From Pseudomonas promysalinigenes (GTDB taxonomy: Bacteria > Pseudomonadota > Gammaproteobacteria > Pseudomonadales > Pseudomonadaceae): DNA of 64,000 nt. Under the pieces are notes generated by a model. It was not told where the DNA came from and did no database searches. It saw nothing but the letters and a program-made list of their open reading frames with translations. A program made the translations under genes and the position numbers. The DNA is taken from the NCBI RefSeq assembly GCF_014269025.2, contig NZ_CP077094.1, positions 2,356,001-2,420,000 of the forward strand, in the 5' to 3' direction. Positions 42,991 through 53,279 of this stretch are shown one piece after another. Within the stretch, counting starts at the first letter, position 1. Every line of letters begins with the position of its first letter.

Positions 42991-45900
42991 TGTGCGCCCC
43001 TGTCATTGAGGGCGCTGAGGGCCTTGACCTCACCCAGGTCGGTCAGCTTGACCCCACCGAAGTTACGCACGACCAGGCTCACCCGGCCGTTGGCAGTGTT
43101 CCAGCTGAAACGCTGCTGGATGCCGTCCAGGTCATCGACGCGAGCGCTCTCGTTCATGCGCAGCAGGCCCCAACGCCCAGGAAAATCGAACACTGTGACG
43201 CGGGTGCCGCTCAAGGTCACGACATCCAGGCGGGCGCCAGGGGCATTGCTGGTGCCGGGCCAAGCGAAGCGGCCCCAGCTGCTGCGGCCGTTGCGGTAGT
43301 GCTGTTCCTGGCCGTCAAGGGTGAACACGATATCGGTGAAATTCGCCGACGGCTCGAGCATGATCTCGAACCCGTTATCGCGATCAGACAGGCTGGCGAT
43401 CACCTGGCCCACCGAACTTGCCTTGTCGATACTGTTGAGCATGCGCGGATTGACCAGCGCACGCCCCTTGCCGTTGCCGGCGCCCAGGCCTTCGCCACCT
43501 GCCAGGTTACCGATTTCATTGCGTTTGAAGGCTGGTAACAGGCCGCTCTCAGGGTCGACGAAGCGTTGCAGGTCTTTGACCGAGGCCTCGTTGCGGCTGC
43601 CACCGGCAATCGGATAGCGGTGCGCCATGACCTGTTCCCAGGGCTTGGCAATCTGTTGCGCCCAGGCTTTGGCGATCTGCTGGCCGGCTGGGTCACGCAA
43701 GGTCGCCCAGGCGTACTGGATCGGCAGGCTGAACAGCGCCTGCAGCGAGCGCGACAGGCCGTCCTGGCTGGTGTCTACACTGCTTTCCACGTAGTTGCGC
43801 ACGGTGGTGACTTCGCTGGGCTGGCCTTCGAGGGTTTCGCTGATCAGTTGTTTGCTGCTCTTACCCACATCCTGCGAGCGCTGGATGTTGTTCATGCGCA
43901 CTTTGAGCTTGCGCAGTGCAGCCAGGTAACGGTCCATGATGGTGCTGTCAGCGCCTTCGGCGTTGTTCTCGGCAAACACCCGTGCCACCGGCTCGAAACG
44001 CTTGGCCAGGCTGCCGTCGTCGACTGCCGGCAGGGCAGGGGCGACATGGGTGGGCGACGCCTCTTTGGTATCGAGCAGCCCGGTAACCTTGCTCCAGAAA
44101 CCATCGTCGCGGCTCGCACCTGGGGTGGGGACCGCGTGCTTCACAGGCAGGTCCCATTGGGTGTTCTCGTTGACCGCTGCCAGCAGGTTCTTGACCGGCG
44201 AATGCTGTACATCGCTGAGCAGGCCCAGATGCTCGGTGGCCGATGCCAGGTCGGCGAAATGCCGTACGCCAACGCTGCTGACCATCTTGTACCAGGCCTG
44301 GGTGTAGTCGCGCTTGTAGCGGGCCATGAACTCGCGAACGAAGTTGGCCTTCTGCACGATGGCATCACCCCCCTCACCGTCGAGCACCCAGTCCGATTCG
44401 TTGCGCAGGTTGCCAGATACCAGCTTGATCAGCTCGGGCTTGACGAAGCTGTCCCAGCCTTGGCGGGTGTAGATCGCAGGTACGCCTGCCGAGCCATACA
44501 GCAGCTCCCGGCCTGGTTGCGGCACCAAGTCATTGAGGCTGAGTACGGGGAACTGGCGGCTGGATTCAAGCTGCAGGCGTAGGTACTCCCGATCCACCAG
44601 GGTGCTGGAGATCATGAACGATTTGAGGTTTTCCCGGGTTTCGGCGATCAGTTGCTCGTTGCGCGGTAGCGACGGTGCCTCGCCCTGTTCCAGCAGTTGC
44701 ACATAAAGCGGTACGTTTTCATCGATCAGGCTGGCCTCTGCTGGCGAGCCCTGGGCCGCGGCACTGGCCCAGGCTTGCGGAAGGCTGGCGGCGATGAAGG
44801 CCGGCTCCGGATGGGCTTGGGGCTCGGTCAGCAGCAGGTAGAGCTTGAGCGTGTTGTAGGCGTCGATAATCGACGCCACCTGCTGCTCGTCCAGGCGTCC
44901 GAGCATTTCTTCGGAGAGCGACAGCCCGCCGGTCGTGGCCGACAAATCGGCCGCATCGCTTGCGGTGGCCAGGTGGACCTTGGCGGCGTAGGCGCCGACG
45001 CGGGTCTTGCTCAATGCCGCCTGGGCCTTGGCCGCCACGGCCGGTGCCAGGGGTTTGCCGCCGCGCTTGGTCGGGGGCGCAGCGGGAGTGAAGTCCAGGT
45101 CTTGGTTGATGCTGCTGGCAAAGGTGTTGAATGCGCGCATCTGCATCTGCAGATTGCGAGCAATTGGCTCCAAGGCCTGGCTGCGCAGTTGCGTCAGGTA
45201 AGCGGAGCGAGCCACCTGGTGGATCGCCTCGCCATGGTACAAGCCTGCGCTCAGTTGCAGCGGCACACCTTGCAGGCGATGGGCCTCAACGATAGCCATC
45301 TGTTCGCGCAGCAGTTGCAGGCCCTTGCCGGCGGCCAGTACCTGCTCGCGATCCTCTGCCTGCTCGATTTGCGCCAGCTGCCCGCGCAAGCTGTCCAGCC
45401 ATTGGCGATTGTTGGCGAATGACAGAGCTTGCCAGCCAACGAACAGCACACCGGCCGCTGCCGCAAGGCCCAATATCAATGGGCTAAAAGCACCCTGGCC
45501 ACCCTGGCGCGATTGGAACAGGGTCAGGTCGCGGTCAGGGAAGATCACCTTGCGGAACGTATCGGTGATGAAGTAGCTGCGGTTGCCGGCCACCTTGCCC
45601 GTACTGGCGGTGCCTTCATCGTAGGCGGCCTTGAGGGCGAATTCATCGGCGATGGCGTCTTCGTACACCTGCCCCAGTTGCTGATCGGTCTGCAGCGCGC
45701 TGGTGAAGTAAAGACCGCGCAGCAGCAGCGCAGCGCCTTGGTGGGTACGTGTGAAATGTTCGAGGAACTGTTCGAGCACCCCGCTCAGGGCAGCGAAGTA
45801 CTGCGGGAAGTTCAGCAGCGTGCTGTCGGCCTCGGCACCCAGCGCGATCATCTGCGCGTCGACGTGCTGGCGTACGTGGCCTTGAAGGTTTTTCAGCCGG

Positions 45901-46787
45901 GCTTGCAACACGGCATGCAGGCCGTTGTTGCGTATCTCTGACAGGCCGAAGGTCATGCCCAGTGGCTGCTGGCGTTGCTGTAGGTCCAGGCCGTCGAAAG
46001 CCTGATTGAAGCCAGGCAGCTGGTCGGTCTTGCTCAGCATCAGGTAGACCGGTGGGTTGGCGTCAAGGCACTGCGCGTATTCTTGCACCCGCGCCACCAG
46101 TTGTTCGGCCAGGGCGTGGCGCTCTTCGCTGTTGGCAGCCAGCAGCTCAGGCAGGCTGACCACCAACACCAGGCCATTGATCGCCGATTTGCCACGTTGC
46201 TTGCGCAGCATGCGCAGGAACGCGGAGAACTCGCTGGCCGATTGGTCGTCACGCAGGTAACGCCCGGCGGTATCGATCATCACCGCATCAGGGCTGAAGT
46301 ACCAATCGCAGTGTTGAGTGCCGCTTTCACTGTCGTTAGCGGTAGCGATACTGGCCGACAGCCCGGAATGGGTCAGCAGCGAGGTCTTGCCGGCCGCCGA
46401 CATGCCGATCACCAGGTACCACGGCAGGTCGGACAACGCCGCTTTGCCGCCGCCACCGGCTGAGCGGTCGGTACGCAGCATGGCGATGGCATGCTTGAGG
46501 CGCTCGCGTAGCACCTGCTGATCTCGGAATTCGCCGGTGGCATTCCACGAGCGGTCGACCTCGATCTGCAGCAGGTTCTCCAGGTTGTGCTCGGCACGAA
46601 TCCGCTGGTACTGGCGCAACACCACCACCAGCAGGAAGCAGGCACTGATGATCGCCAGTGCCTCAGGCACGTGGTGACGCAAGACCGGTACCAGCGGCGC
46701 TATCAGCCAGCAGATCAACAGGCTCGCCAACCACAGCAGTGGCAGGAGAATCCAGAAACTCTTCAATAGACGCAGTAATGTTTTCAT
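42987..46787 (-). CDS. tssM: TssM (IcmF), K1-like system
   Basis: A 1266-residue inner-membrane GTPase-like protein with TM segments at ~10-33, ~42-58 and ~435-455. Walker A is GMSAAGKTSLL (~130) and MIDTAGRYLR (~178) is present, unlike the region A TssM. The long periplasmic part contains IYTRQGWDSFVKPEL and ends with the IcmF C-terminal region (WGRFAWPGTSNAPGA, RWGLLRMNESARVD). CAGGAAG precedes the ATG. It should bridge TssL and TssJ. Confidence 0.95.
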   Translation of the reverse strand: MKTLLRLLKSFWILLPLLWLASLLICWLIAPLVPVLRHHVPEALAIISACFLLVVVLRQYQRIRAEHNLENLLQIEVDRSWNATGEFRDQQVLRERLKHAIAMLRTDRSAGGGGKAALSDLPWYLVIGMSAAGKTSLLTHSGLSASIATANDSESGTQHCDWYFSPDAVMIDTAGRYLRDDQSASEFSAFLRMLRKQRGKSAINGLVLVVSLPELLAANSEERHALAEQLVARVQEYAQCLDANPPVYLMLSKTDQLPGFNQAFDGLDLQQRQQPLGMTFGLSEIRNNGLHAVLQARLKNLQGHVRQHVDAQMIALGAEADSTLLNFPQYFAALSGVLEQFLEHFTRTHQGAALLLRGLYFTSALQTDQQLGQVYEDAIADEFALKAAYDEGTASTGKVAGNRSYFITDTFRKVIFPDRDLTLFQSRQGGQGAFSPLILGLAAAAGVLFVGWQALSFANNRQWLDSLRGQLAQIEQAEDREQVLAAGKGLQLLREQMAIVEAHRLQGVPLQLSAGLYHGEAIHQVARSAYLTQLRSQALEPIARNLQMQMRAFNTFASSINQDLDFTPAAPPTKRGGKPLAPAVAAKAQAALSKTRVGAYAAKVHLATASDAADLSATTGGLSLSEEMLGRLDEQQVASIIDAYNTLKLYLLLTEPQAHPEPAFIAASLPQAWASAAAQGSPAEASLIDENVPLYVQLLEQGEAPSLPRNEQLIAETRENLKSFMISSTLVDREYLRLQLESSRQFPVLSLNDLVPQPGRELLYGSAGVPAIYTRQGWDSFVKPELIKLVSGNLRNESDWVLDGEGGDAIVQKANFVREFMARYKRDYTQAWYKMVSSVGVRHFADLASATEHLGLLSDVQHSPVKNLLAAVNENTQWDLPVKHAVPTPGASRDDGFWSKVTGLLDTKEASPTHVAPALPAVDDGSLAKRFEPVARVFAENNAEGADSTIMDRYLAALRKLKVRMNNIQRSQDVGKSSKQLISETLEGQPSEVTTVRNYVESSVDTSQDGLSRSLQALFSLPIQYAWATLRDPAGQQIAKAWAQQIAKPWEQVMAHRYPIAGGSRNEASVKDLQRFVDPESGLLPAFKRNEIGNLAGGEGLGAGNGKGRALVNPRMLNSIDKASSVGQVIASLSDRDNGFEIMLEPSANFTDIVFTLDGQEQHYRNGRSSWGRFAWPGTSNAPGARLDVVTLSGTRVTVFDFPGRWGLLRMNESARVDDLDGIQQRFSWNTANGRVSLVVRNFGGVKLTDLGEVKALSALNDRGAQ

Positions 46788-46817
46788 GTCTTCCTGACTC
46801 GGCTACCTGAAAGGGGC

Positions 46818-47534
46818 TCAGGCACTGAACAGCTGGCGGATTTGTTCGGAAAGGGCGGCAACGTCCTTGTCCAGTAACCAGTCGAGGGTCAGGTACAGCG
46901 CAACGCATACCAGCGCAATCAGCGCGATGTACACCCACAACGGCACTTCATGGCGCAGCATCTGCGACACCTGGTCAGGCAAAGCCCAATCTGGTGACAG
47001 GGCTTTGGGCGCCTTGCGATAGCGTGCGATGTCCTGGCCGAGGGTGTTGGCCAGATAGCGCAGTTGATCTTTCTGGCCAATGCTGAACTTGCCCTCGAAG
47101 CCCAACGCCAGGCACAGGTGGTATACCTCCAGCACATCGATGTTCTGCTTGACGTCGCCGCGCAGTGCCTCGATCTTCTCGAAAAAGCCTTCACCGGCCA
47201 GGTGCACACCGAAGTAGCGGAACTGCAGAGGTTGCAGTTCGAAGTGCCGGCGCAGTTCGTTGTCACCGGAGCGCAAAACACTTTCGTCCAGGAAGGCGCA
47301 CAGTGCGTATTGGGTATCCTTCACTTGCTCGACGCTGTAGTTGGCGGCGCGAGCATCACGCTCAAGGTTGGCAAAGAAACGCTCGACGCTGCCTTCAAAG
47401 GCTTGCACCGAAGTCACCTGGCGGCCACGGCGCACGATCAGCGCCATGCTGATGAAGTCCTGGACCAGGTCCTTGAGCGTAGGTTTGTCGTTGGCGGCCG
47501 CGACGGCGCCCTGTTGCAGTACGGCTTCGGTCAT
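46818..47534 (-). CDS. tssL: TssL (DotU family), short form, K1-like system
   Basis: A 238-residue protein with a cytoplasmic DotU domain (TQYALCAFLDESVLRSG, FFEKIEALRGDVKQNIDVLE, LALGFEGKFSIG) and one C-terminal TM helix (~205-225: VYIALIALVCVALYLTLDWLL). There is no peptidoglycan-binding domain. The start overlaps the tssK stop by four bases. Wall anchoring presumably comes from the OmpA fusion at 39593-42085. Confidence 0.94.
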   Translation of the reverse strand: MTEAVLQQGAVAAANDKPTLKDLVQDFISMALIVRRGRQVTSVQAFEGSVERFFANLERDARAANYSVEQVKDTQYALCAFLDESVLRSGDNELRRHFELQPLQFRYFGVHLAGEGFFEKIEALRGDVKQNIDVLEVYHLCLALGFEGKFSIGQKDQLRYLANTLGQDIARYRKAPKALSPDWALPDQVSQMLRHEVPLWVYIALIALVCVALYLTLDWLLDKDVAALSEQIRQLFSA

Positions 47535-48874
47535 TTGAGCACCGCCATCAATTCAAGCTTGAGGTTGGTAAACGCGCTGGGCGCGTAGAAGCAGATGCTC
47601 TGGGCATTCATCATTCGCTCATACACCGGGCCATGTGGCTCGATGGCGAAATACTGGTTGTCCAGGCGCACCGGGATCGCATTGGGCAGGCGCGCAGCGT
47701 GGTTGAGGGTAACGCCGGGCATCGCGCTATTGACCACTACTTCGATGTCTTCCGGTGAGCCGACTTTAAACGCACGCGGTACCAACTCCAGCAGGCTGGC
47801 ACCTGGCATATCGGCGTGCACGGCGATGTAGAAGTCGGCTTCGACCAGCCGTGGGTCGCGCAGCTGGCCCTGCCAGTGGGACGGTTTGGTTTGAGTGAGG
47901 TCGATGACGATGCACTGGTTGGGCACCACATTGTCGAGCATCACCCGGATCATCTCGTCCAGCTTGACCAGCGAGGCAGCTGGGTCGTGGTGGTCGTACT
48001 CGGGCAGGTCGCTGAGCTGGGTATCGAGGGTGAACGTCAACAGCCCGCCGGCGAGGTCGGCGAGGAACAGATACAGGCGCTCCGGATGCAGACGCGGGTG
48101 GGTCAGCAGGTGTGCAAGTTGCGGATGCGCGCGGTTGACCGTGTTCAATAGCCAGAACAAGGTGACATCGCTGGAGCCGAACTCGGCAATTTGGTCGGCC
48201 CGCTCACGCCGGCGCCCCGACAGAGCCTTGCTCTTGGCCTGCAGCGCACCCAGTAGGCGTTTGCCGATACCCGCCAATGTCTCATGGCTGCCCAAGTGCA
48301 AGGTGGGGTGAACGAAATGGGGGTCGAGGTTGAAGCCGCCCATGCTGTTGCGCGTGAGTTTCGCCAGCGGGCAATGGCTGTAGCCGTCAAGGCTGTCACC
48401 GTCGACCAGCAGCACGACATTCAGGCGCAAGCTGGTGATTTCGTTCTCAAGATCGCCCTCGTTGAGGTCGGGCAGGGTGTCGAACTGTTTGCGAAAGCGC
48501 CTGGCGACCTTGTCCGCCTGGCCGTCCTCGACATAATTCAAACCGAACGGCTCGGGCAGCTTCAAGGCAGCGTAAACCTTCAACTCGTTGGCTTTGAGCA
48601 GGTCTTTAAGGTCCCGCGCGGCCGGCAGGGGGTCGTGCTGCGGCGCGTCGTACAGGCTGCCGTCGGGGAATACCAGCTTCAGCCGCTTGAGTTGCAGCGA
48701 ACCGTTGGCCAGGGCATCTTCGTCTACCTGCAATACCTGCACACCAAAGTGGAATGGGGTGCTGCGCAGGGTCGCCTCCGCGAGCTGGTGCTGGTGAAAC
48801 TCATCCTGGTACTGGAAGTGCTGGGGCAGCAGGAACATGCCTTCCGACCACATCACCCGGCTCTGCTTGCTCAT
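47531..48874 (-). CDS. tssK: TssK, K1-like system
   Basis: A 447-residue baseplate connector with the canonical start VMWSEGMFLLPQHFQYQDEF. The AEFGSSDVTLFWLLNTVNRA and VKLDEMIRVMLDNVVPNQ blocks correspond to those in region A TssK. It overlaps tssJ and tssL by four bases each, so the three are translationally coupled. Confidence 0.95.
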   Translation of the reverse strand: MSKQSRVMWSEGMFLLPQHFQYQDEFHQHQLAEATLRSTPFHFGVQVLQVDEDALANGSLQLKRLKLVFPDGSLYDAPQHDPLPAARDLKDLLKANELKVYAALKLPEPFGLNYVEDGQADKVARRFRKQFDTLPDLNEGDLENEITSLRLNVVLLVDGDSLDGYSHCPLAKLTRNSMGGFNLDPHFVHPTLHLGSHETLAGIGKRLLGALQAKSKALSGRRRERADQIAEFGSSDVTLFWLLNTVNRAHPQLAHLLTHPRLHPERLYLFLADLAGGLLTFTLDTQLSDLPEYDHHDPAASLVKLDEMIRVMLDNVVPNQCIVIDLTQTKPSHWQGQLRDPRLVEADFYIAVHADMPGASLLELVPRAFKVGSPEDIEVVVNSAMPGVTLNHAARLPNAIPVRLDNQYFAIEPHGPVYERMMNAQSICFYAPSAFTNLKLELMAVLK

Positions 48875-49590
48875 TTAACGCTATCCACTAAAGAGTTGAG
48901 GGTTTTGTCCGCTGTGTTCTGGGCCGATTGGCCGGCCATGTCACGAGCCTTGTCGAGCGCTGCGTCCTGCACCTGGTCGGCAAAGGAGGGTTCGGCTTGG
49001 CCTGCCTTCTGCGCAGCCAATTGGTCAGCGGTCGGTGGCTTATTGAGCACGTCAACGCCGCGGGTGGCGTGAATTTCGGTTTTGTCCACTAGCACCCGCA
49101 AGCCATCGGACGAGAACCAGATACCGTCCTTGCGCAGCGAGTCGGCGTCGAAGGCAACCTTCCAGCGGGCGTTCTGGTCATCGCGGAAAAACGCCGCCAC
49201 GCCCACATAGCGCGCATTCTTGGCCAGCGGCCACTGGTCGATCTGGCCGATGCCGGGCAGCAGAATGATTTCCCGCGCCTCTACCAGGGTATTGCCCAAG
49301 GCCTTATCCGGGGCGTCCCACAGGGTGTCGGCATCGCTTGCAGCGAAGCGCTCCAAGTCGGTCAGCTGATACACGCGCATCACCACCGACAGCGGTTTGC
49401 CATCGCTATCAGGGTTGAGTTGGTTGCCGCCATCGGAGGTGAGGATGACTTTCTCGCTGTCGGCCAGCATGTCGGCCGCCCAGCTGTCATCCATGCGCTT
49501 GCCGATACGGTCGGTAACCCCACAGCCAACCAGCGCCAATAACAGAGCAGCGGTGGTCAGGTGCTTGAGGGCGGTGTGCTTGTGTTGCAT
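48871..49590 (-). CDS. tssJ: TssJ lipoprotein with C-terminal extension, K1-like system
   Basis: A 239-residue lipoprotein with signal HLTTAALLLALVGC (lipobox LVGC). The core TssJ fold is clear (LSVVMRVYQLTDLERF, ARYVGVAAFFRDDQNARWKV). About 70 extra residues follow the core (NKPPTADQLAAQKAGQAEP and a helical tail), compared with 178 residues for region A TssJ. An AGGAGG ribosome site precedes the ATG and overlaps a perfect Rsm-type motif. Confidence 0.93.
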   Translation of the reverse strand: MQHKHTALKHLTTAALLLALVGCGVTDRIGKRMDDSWAADMLADSEKVILTSDGGNQLNPDSDGKPLSVVMRVYQLTDLERFAASDADTLWDAPDKALGNTLVEAREIILLPGIGQIDQWPLAKNARYVGVAAFFRDDQNARWKVAFDADSLRKDGIWFSSDGLRVLVDKTEIHATRGVDVLNKPPTADQLAAQKAGQAEPSFADQVQDAALDKARDMAGQSAQNTADKTLNSLVDSVK

Positions 49591-49599
49591 GACGGCTAA

Positions 49600-49609
49600 A
49601 CCTCCTTGT
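49600..49609 (-). promoter_or_regulatory. Candidate RsmA/RsmE site at the tssJ ribosome-binding site
   Basis: The minus strand reads ACAAGGAGGT, a full match to (A/U)CANGGANG(U/A), with the Shine-Dalgarno inside it. Its occupancy by an Rsm protein would block tssJ translation. A strong Shine-Dalgarno alone can produce such a match, so confidence is limited. Confidence 0.4.
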
Positions 49610-49614
49610 ACGGC

Positions 49615-52212
49615 TCAGGCCAGGCGATAGGCGAAATCGCCATCGCTGCCCAGCTCGATCGTCAAACGCTCGATCGGCGCGTCCTGGGCCATGCGCTCGA
49701 GTACACGCTGCGCGAGTTCAGGCATCAGGGTCTGGGACAGAATGTTGTCGATGTTGCGAGCACCGCTGTCCACCTCTGTGCAGCGGGCGGCGATGGCCTT
49801 GATCAGCGCCTGGTCATAGCTCAATTGGGCGTTATGGTTGCGGGCCAGGCGCTTGGCGATACGCTCAAGCTTCAGAGCCACGATGCGTTCCAGTATCTGG
49901 TCCTGCACTGGGTAGAACGGCACGATGCTAAGGCGGCCGAGGAAGGCTGGCTTGAACACCTGGTTGAGCTCGTCACGCAAGCCCTCGACGATGGCGGCCG
50001 GCGTTGGCAGCTCGGTGGCGTTCAGCCACGTCTGCATGATGTGCTCGGTACCGGTGTTGGACGTCAGGATGATCACCGTGTTGCGGAAGTTGATCTCGCG
50101 GCCTTCACCATCGTCCAGCACACCTTTGTCAAATACCTGGAAGAACAGTTCGAGCACATCCGGGTGGGCTTTTTCCACTTCGTCCAGCAGCACCACACTG
50201 TAGGGTTTGCGGCGCACCGCTTCGGTCAGCACACCGCCTTCCCCGTAACCGACGTAGCCGGGCGGCGAGCCTTTGAGGCTCGATACGGTGTGCGCCTCCT
50301 GGTACTCGGACATATTGATGGTGATCAGGTTGCGCTCACCGCCATACAAGGTGTCGGCCAAGGCCAGGGCAGTTTCGGTTTTGCCGACGCCGCTGGGGCC
50401 CAGCAACAGAAAAACCCCGATTGGCTTGTTCGGGTCTTCCATGCGCGCTCGGGAAATCTTGATGCGTTTGCCGATTTCCTGCAGGGCGTGGTCCTGGCCC
50501 AGCACCCGCTCGCCAAGCAGGGCTGGCAGGCGTTGCACGGTGTCGATCTCGTCACGCAGCATTTTGCCCAGCGGAATGCCGGTCCAGCCGCTGATTACTT
50601 GGGCAATGGCGCCGCTGTCGACCAGCGCGTGGACCAGCGGCTGGTCTGCTTGCACGCGCGCAAGTTCCGCGCGCAGGGTGTTGAGCTGCGTGGCATCTGC
50701 GTCATTGGCGGCATCCAGCGCCTTGAGCTGCTCGACCAACGCCAGTTCCTGCTGCCACTGCTCGTTCAGCTGCTGTTCCTGCAGCTGTTCAGCCTGCAGG
50801 GCCGCTTGGAGTTCGCCAAGGCGGCGGGCGTGGTCGTGACCTTTGTCGGCCTCATGGCCGAGCACGGCGATTTCGGCCTGAAGGTTGTCGATCTGCCGGC
50901 GGCAGTCCTCCAGTGCTCCGGGCTGCGAAGACTGCGCCAGGGCGATGCGTGCACAGGCCGTGTCGAGCACGCTGACGGCTTTGTCGGGCAGCTGGCGGCC
51001 GGTGATGTAACGGTTGGACAAGCGCACGGCCTGAACCAGCGCCTCGTCCATCACCGCCACCTTGTGGTGCTCGCGCATTTTGCCGAGCAGGCCACGCAGC
51101 ATGTGGATGGCTTTGTCCTCGTCAGGCTCTTCGACCTTGACCACCTGGAAGCGGCGGGCGAGGGCGGCGTCCTTCTCGAAGTACTTCTTGTATTCAGCCC
51201 AGGTGGTGGCGGCAATGGTGCGCAGCTCGCCGCGGGCCAAGGCCGGCTTGAGCAAGTTGGCTGCATCGTTCTGCCCGGCCTGGCCGCCGGACCCGATCAG
51301 GGTGTGCGCCTCATCGATGAACAGGATTATAGGGTGCAGGCTGCGCTTGACCTCTTCGATCACGGCCTTCAAGCGGTTCTCGAACTCGCCCTTGACCCCG
51401 GCACCGGCCTGTAGCAGGCCAAGGTCGAGCGTGTGCAGGGCCACATCCTTGAGTACGCCTGGCACATCGCCTTGAGCGATGCGCAGCGCCAGGCCTTCGA
51501 CCACTGCGGTCTTACCCACCCCGGCTTCGCCGGTCAGGATAGGGTTGTTCTGCCGGCGACGGGTGAGGATGTCGACCATCTGCCGGACTTCGAATTCACG
51601 GCCCAGCACCGGGTCGATACGGCCTTCTCGGGCACTTTGGGTCAGGTTGACAGTGTACTGGTCAAGCGCTGGGGTTTTACCGCCAGGCTTGGCACTGCTG
51701 GCGGGTGTTGCTGCAGGGCTCGCCAGGGCGCTGGCCTGCTTCGACTCGGCACTGCCTTCGACCAATGCGGCCAGGTTCACACGCAGGTCATCGGCGTTGA
51801 TTTTTTCAAGCTCTGGGGCCGAGGCAATCACCACCCGGCGCAGTTCGGCATCGTCGAGCAGGGCCTGGAGCAGGTGGCCGCTGCGGACCTGCGCTACGCC
51901 GTATTCGATCGATGCCAGCAGCCAGGCTTGTTCGATCATGCGGGTGATGTGCGGCGACAGCGCCGGGGTGCGGGTATTGCCCTTCTTGAAGGTGCCCAAG
52001 GCGGTTACCAGCTGCGCCTGCAGGCGCTCTGCGACGACGTCGTAGTGACGCAGGATCGGCGCCAGGTCGCTGTCGCTGTTGTCGAGCAGTTGCAGCAGCA
52101 GGTGCTCGACCTCCACATCATAGTGGTGCTCGGACAGGCACAGGGCCGCCGCGCTTTCGGTGGCCGTGCGGCTGGTTTCGTTAAGCTTGGCGAACAGAGA
52201 CTTCAGGTTCAC
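49615..52212 (-). CDS. tssH: TssH (ClpV), K1-like system
   Basis: An 865-residue AAA+ sheath-recycling ATPase. The Clp-N domain ([20 protein letters not shown]) is followed by NBD1 Walker [14 protein letters not shown], Walker [15 protein letters not shown], a coiled-coil domain ([19 protein letters not shown]) and NBD2 Walker [15 protein letters not shown] with pore loop [12 protein letters not shown]. The GTG at 52212 overlaps the tssG stop (GTGA); the upstream in-frame ATG at 52251 lies inside tssG. Confidence 0.95.
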   Translation of the reverse strand: MNLKSLFAKLNETSRTATESAAALCLSEHHYDVEVEHLLLQLLDNSDSDLAPILRHYDVVAERLQAQLVTALGTFKKGNTRTPALSPHITRMIEQAWLLASIEYGVAQVRSGHLLQALLDDAELRRVVIASAPELEKINADDLRVNLAALVEGSAESKQASALASPAATPASSAKPGGKTPALDQYTVNLTQSAREGRIDPVLGREFEVRQMVDILTRRRQNNPILTGEAGVGKTAVVEGLALRIAQGDVPGVLKDVALHTLDLGLLQAGAGVKGEFENRLKAVIEEVKRSLHPIILFIDEAHTLIGSGGQAGQNDAANLLKPALARGELRTIAATTWAEYKKYFEKDAALARRFQVVKVEEPDEDKAIHMLRGLLGKMREHHKVAVMDEALVQAVRLSNRYITGRQLPDKAVSVLDTACARIALAQSSQPGALEDCRRQIDNLQAEIAVLGHEADKGHDHARRLGELQAALQAEQLQEQQLNEQWQQELALVEQLKALDAANDADATQLNTLRAELARVQADQPLVHALVDSGAIAQVISGWTGIPLGKMLRDEIDTVQRLPALLGERVLGQDHALQEIGKRIKISRARMEDPNKPIGVFLLLGPSGVGKTETALALADTLYGGERNLITINMSEYQEAHTVSSLKGSPPGYVGYGEGGVLTEAVRRKPYSVVLLDEVEKAHPDVLELFFQVFDKGVLDDGEGREINFRNTVIILTSNTGTEHIMQTWLNATELPTPAAIVEGLRDELNQVFKPAFLGRLSIVPFYPVQDQILERIVALKLERIAKRLARNHNAQLSYDQALIKAIAARCTEVDSGARNIDNILSQTLMPELAQRVLERMAQDAPIERLTIELGSDGDFAYRLA

Positions 52213-53279
52213 AAGGCGACCCCATCGTAAGGAATGTGGAAAACGGCGCACCGCGAAGGTTGCGCATCACGCTCAGGGCGTTTGAGCCAGCCCAGCCAGC
52301 CCAATGCAACATTGCCGCTGCGCCCCAGCTGGGCGCGGGGCACAGCCTCGCGCTTGAGGCGCGGGGCGATTTCGAAGTCCAGCTCGGCACCTATATAGAA
52401 GCGCACCAGCTCGAGCAGTTTGCGGTAGCACTCGGTGCCCGGCTGGAACCGCTGGTAGTCGGCAAGGTTCAACGGGCCTAGCTCGATGCGGATGCAAGAC
52501 TGGTAGTCCCAAACGCGGTTACCCGCGACCGCGCTTTGCCCCAGTTGCGCGTTCTTGCGCCCCAACTGGGTGCGTTGCTCTGGCTCTAGCCTCAGCCAGC
52601 GGCCAGCGAACTGCTTTACCTTGATTGGCAGCGCGAAATAAAAGCCGAGCATTACCTCAAGGTTGAGGGCGTTACGCGGCTTCTGGCTGAGCAGGCCGGC
52701 AAAGTAGTTGAACAGCTCGCGTGGCAGCGCCGAGGGTTGCTCTTCGAATTTGAGCTTCTGCGCCCGCGGGCCGAGCCCTACCAGGTTGAGCAGATAGCCA
52801 TCGAACCCGGAGGCGCCGTTGCGCTCGTGCTCGATGTGAAATTTGTACTTTTGCCAGGCCTCGTAGAACAGCGTGGTCATGCGGTGCGAAAAAATATCCA
52901 GAAACGCATGGGCAGCGTCGTCGCGATACTGCACGTGGCGCTCGAGCAAAAGCTCGGTATACGGGCGCGGCAGTACCCCCGATGGCCCCACCAGGCCCAT
53001 GAACGTGACTTGCACTTCGGACAGCGGCAGGCCCGCCGTGGACACCTTGCCCTCGCGCTCGAAGTGCAGGTCGCTGACCTCGCTGGCGGGGAAGGCCAGG
53101 GACAGCTGGGTGCGAAAACGCAGCGGGTCTTCGTGCGGTCGGGTCGCCAAGTCCATGCGCCCGGTACGGCTGTAGTGCAGGCGGAGCAAGCGCACCAATT
53201 GGAAAAATTCGAATCGATGCGGTTCGGCTCGTGCCTGATCGATCAGACCAGGGGCTGATCGCCAGTGCGTGCTGGCCAT
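52209..53279 (-). CDS. tssG: TssG, K1-like system
   Basis: A 356-residue baseplate protein. Diagnostic blocks are RFEFFQLVRLLRLHY, VSDLHFEREGKVST, GLVGPSGVLPRPYTELL and AHAFLDIFSHRMTTLFYEAWQKYKF. It starts inside the last 37 bases of tssF and ends in a GTGA overlap with tssH. Confidence 0.95.
   Translation of the reverse strand: MASTHWRSAPGLIDQARAEPHRFEFFQLVRLLRLHYSRTGRMDLATRPHEDPLRFRTQLSLAFPASEVSDLHFEREGKVSTAGLPLSEVQVTFMGLVGPSGVLPRPYTELLLERHVQYRDDAAHAFLDIFSHRMTTLFYEAWQKYKFHIEHERNGASGFDGYLLNLVGLGPRAQKLKFEEQPSALPRELFNYFAGLLSQKPRNALNLEVMLGFYFALPIKVKQFAGRWLRLEPEQRTQLGRKNAQLGQSAVAGNRVWDYQSCIRIELGPLNLADYQRFQPGTECYRKLLELVRFYIGAELDFEIAPRLKREAVPRAQLGRSGNVALGWLGWLKRPERDAQPSRCAVFHIPYDGVAL

Noticed and set aside
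49606..51414. A 602-codon plus-strand open frame
   Set aside because: Antisense shadow of tssH (ClpV) of region C, with low-complexity V/L/Q/H composition and no domain.
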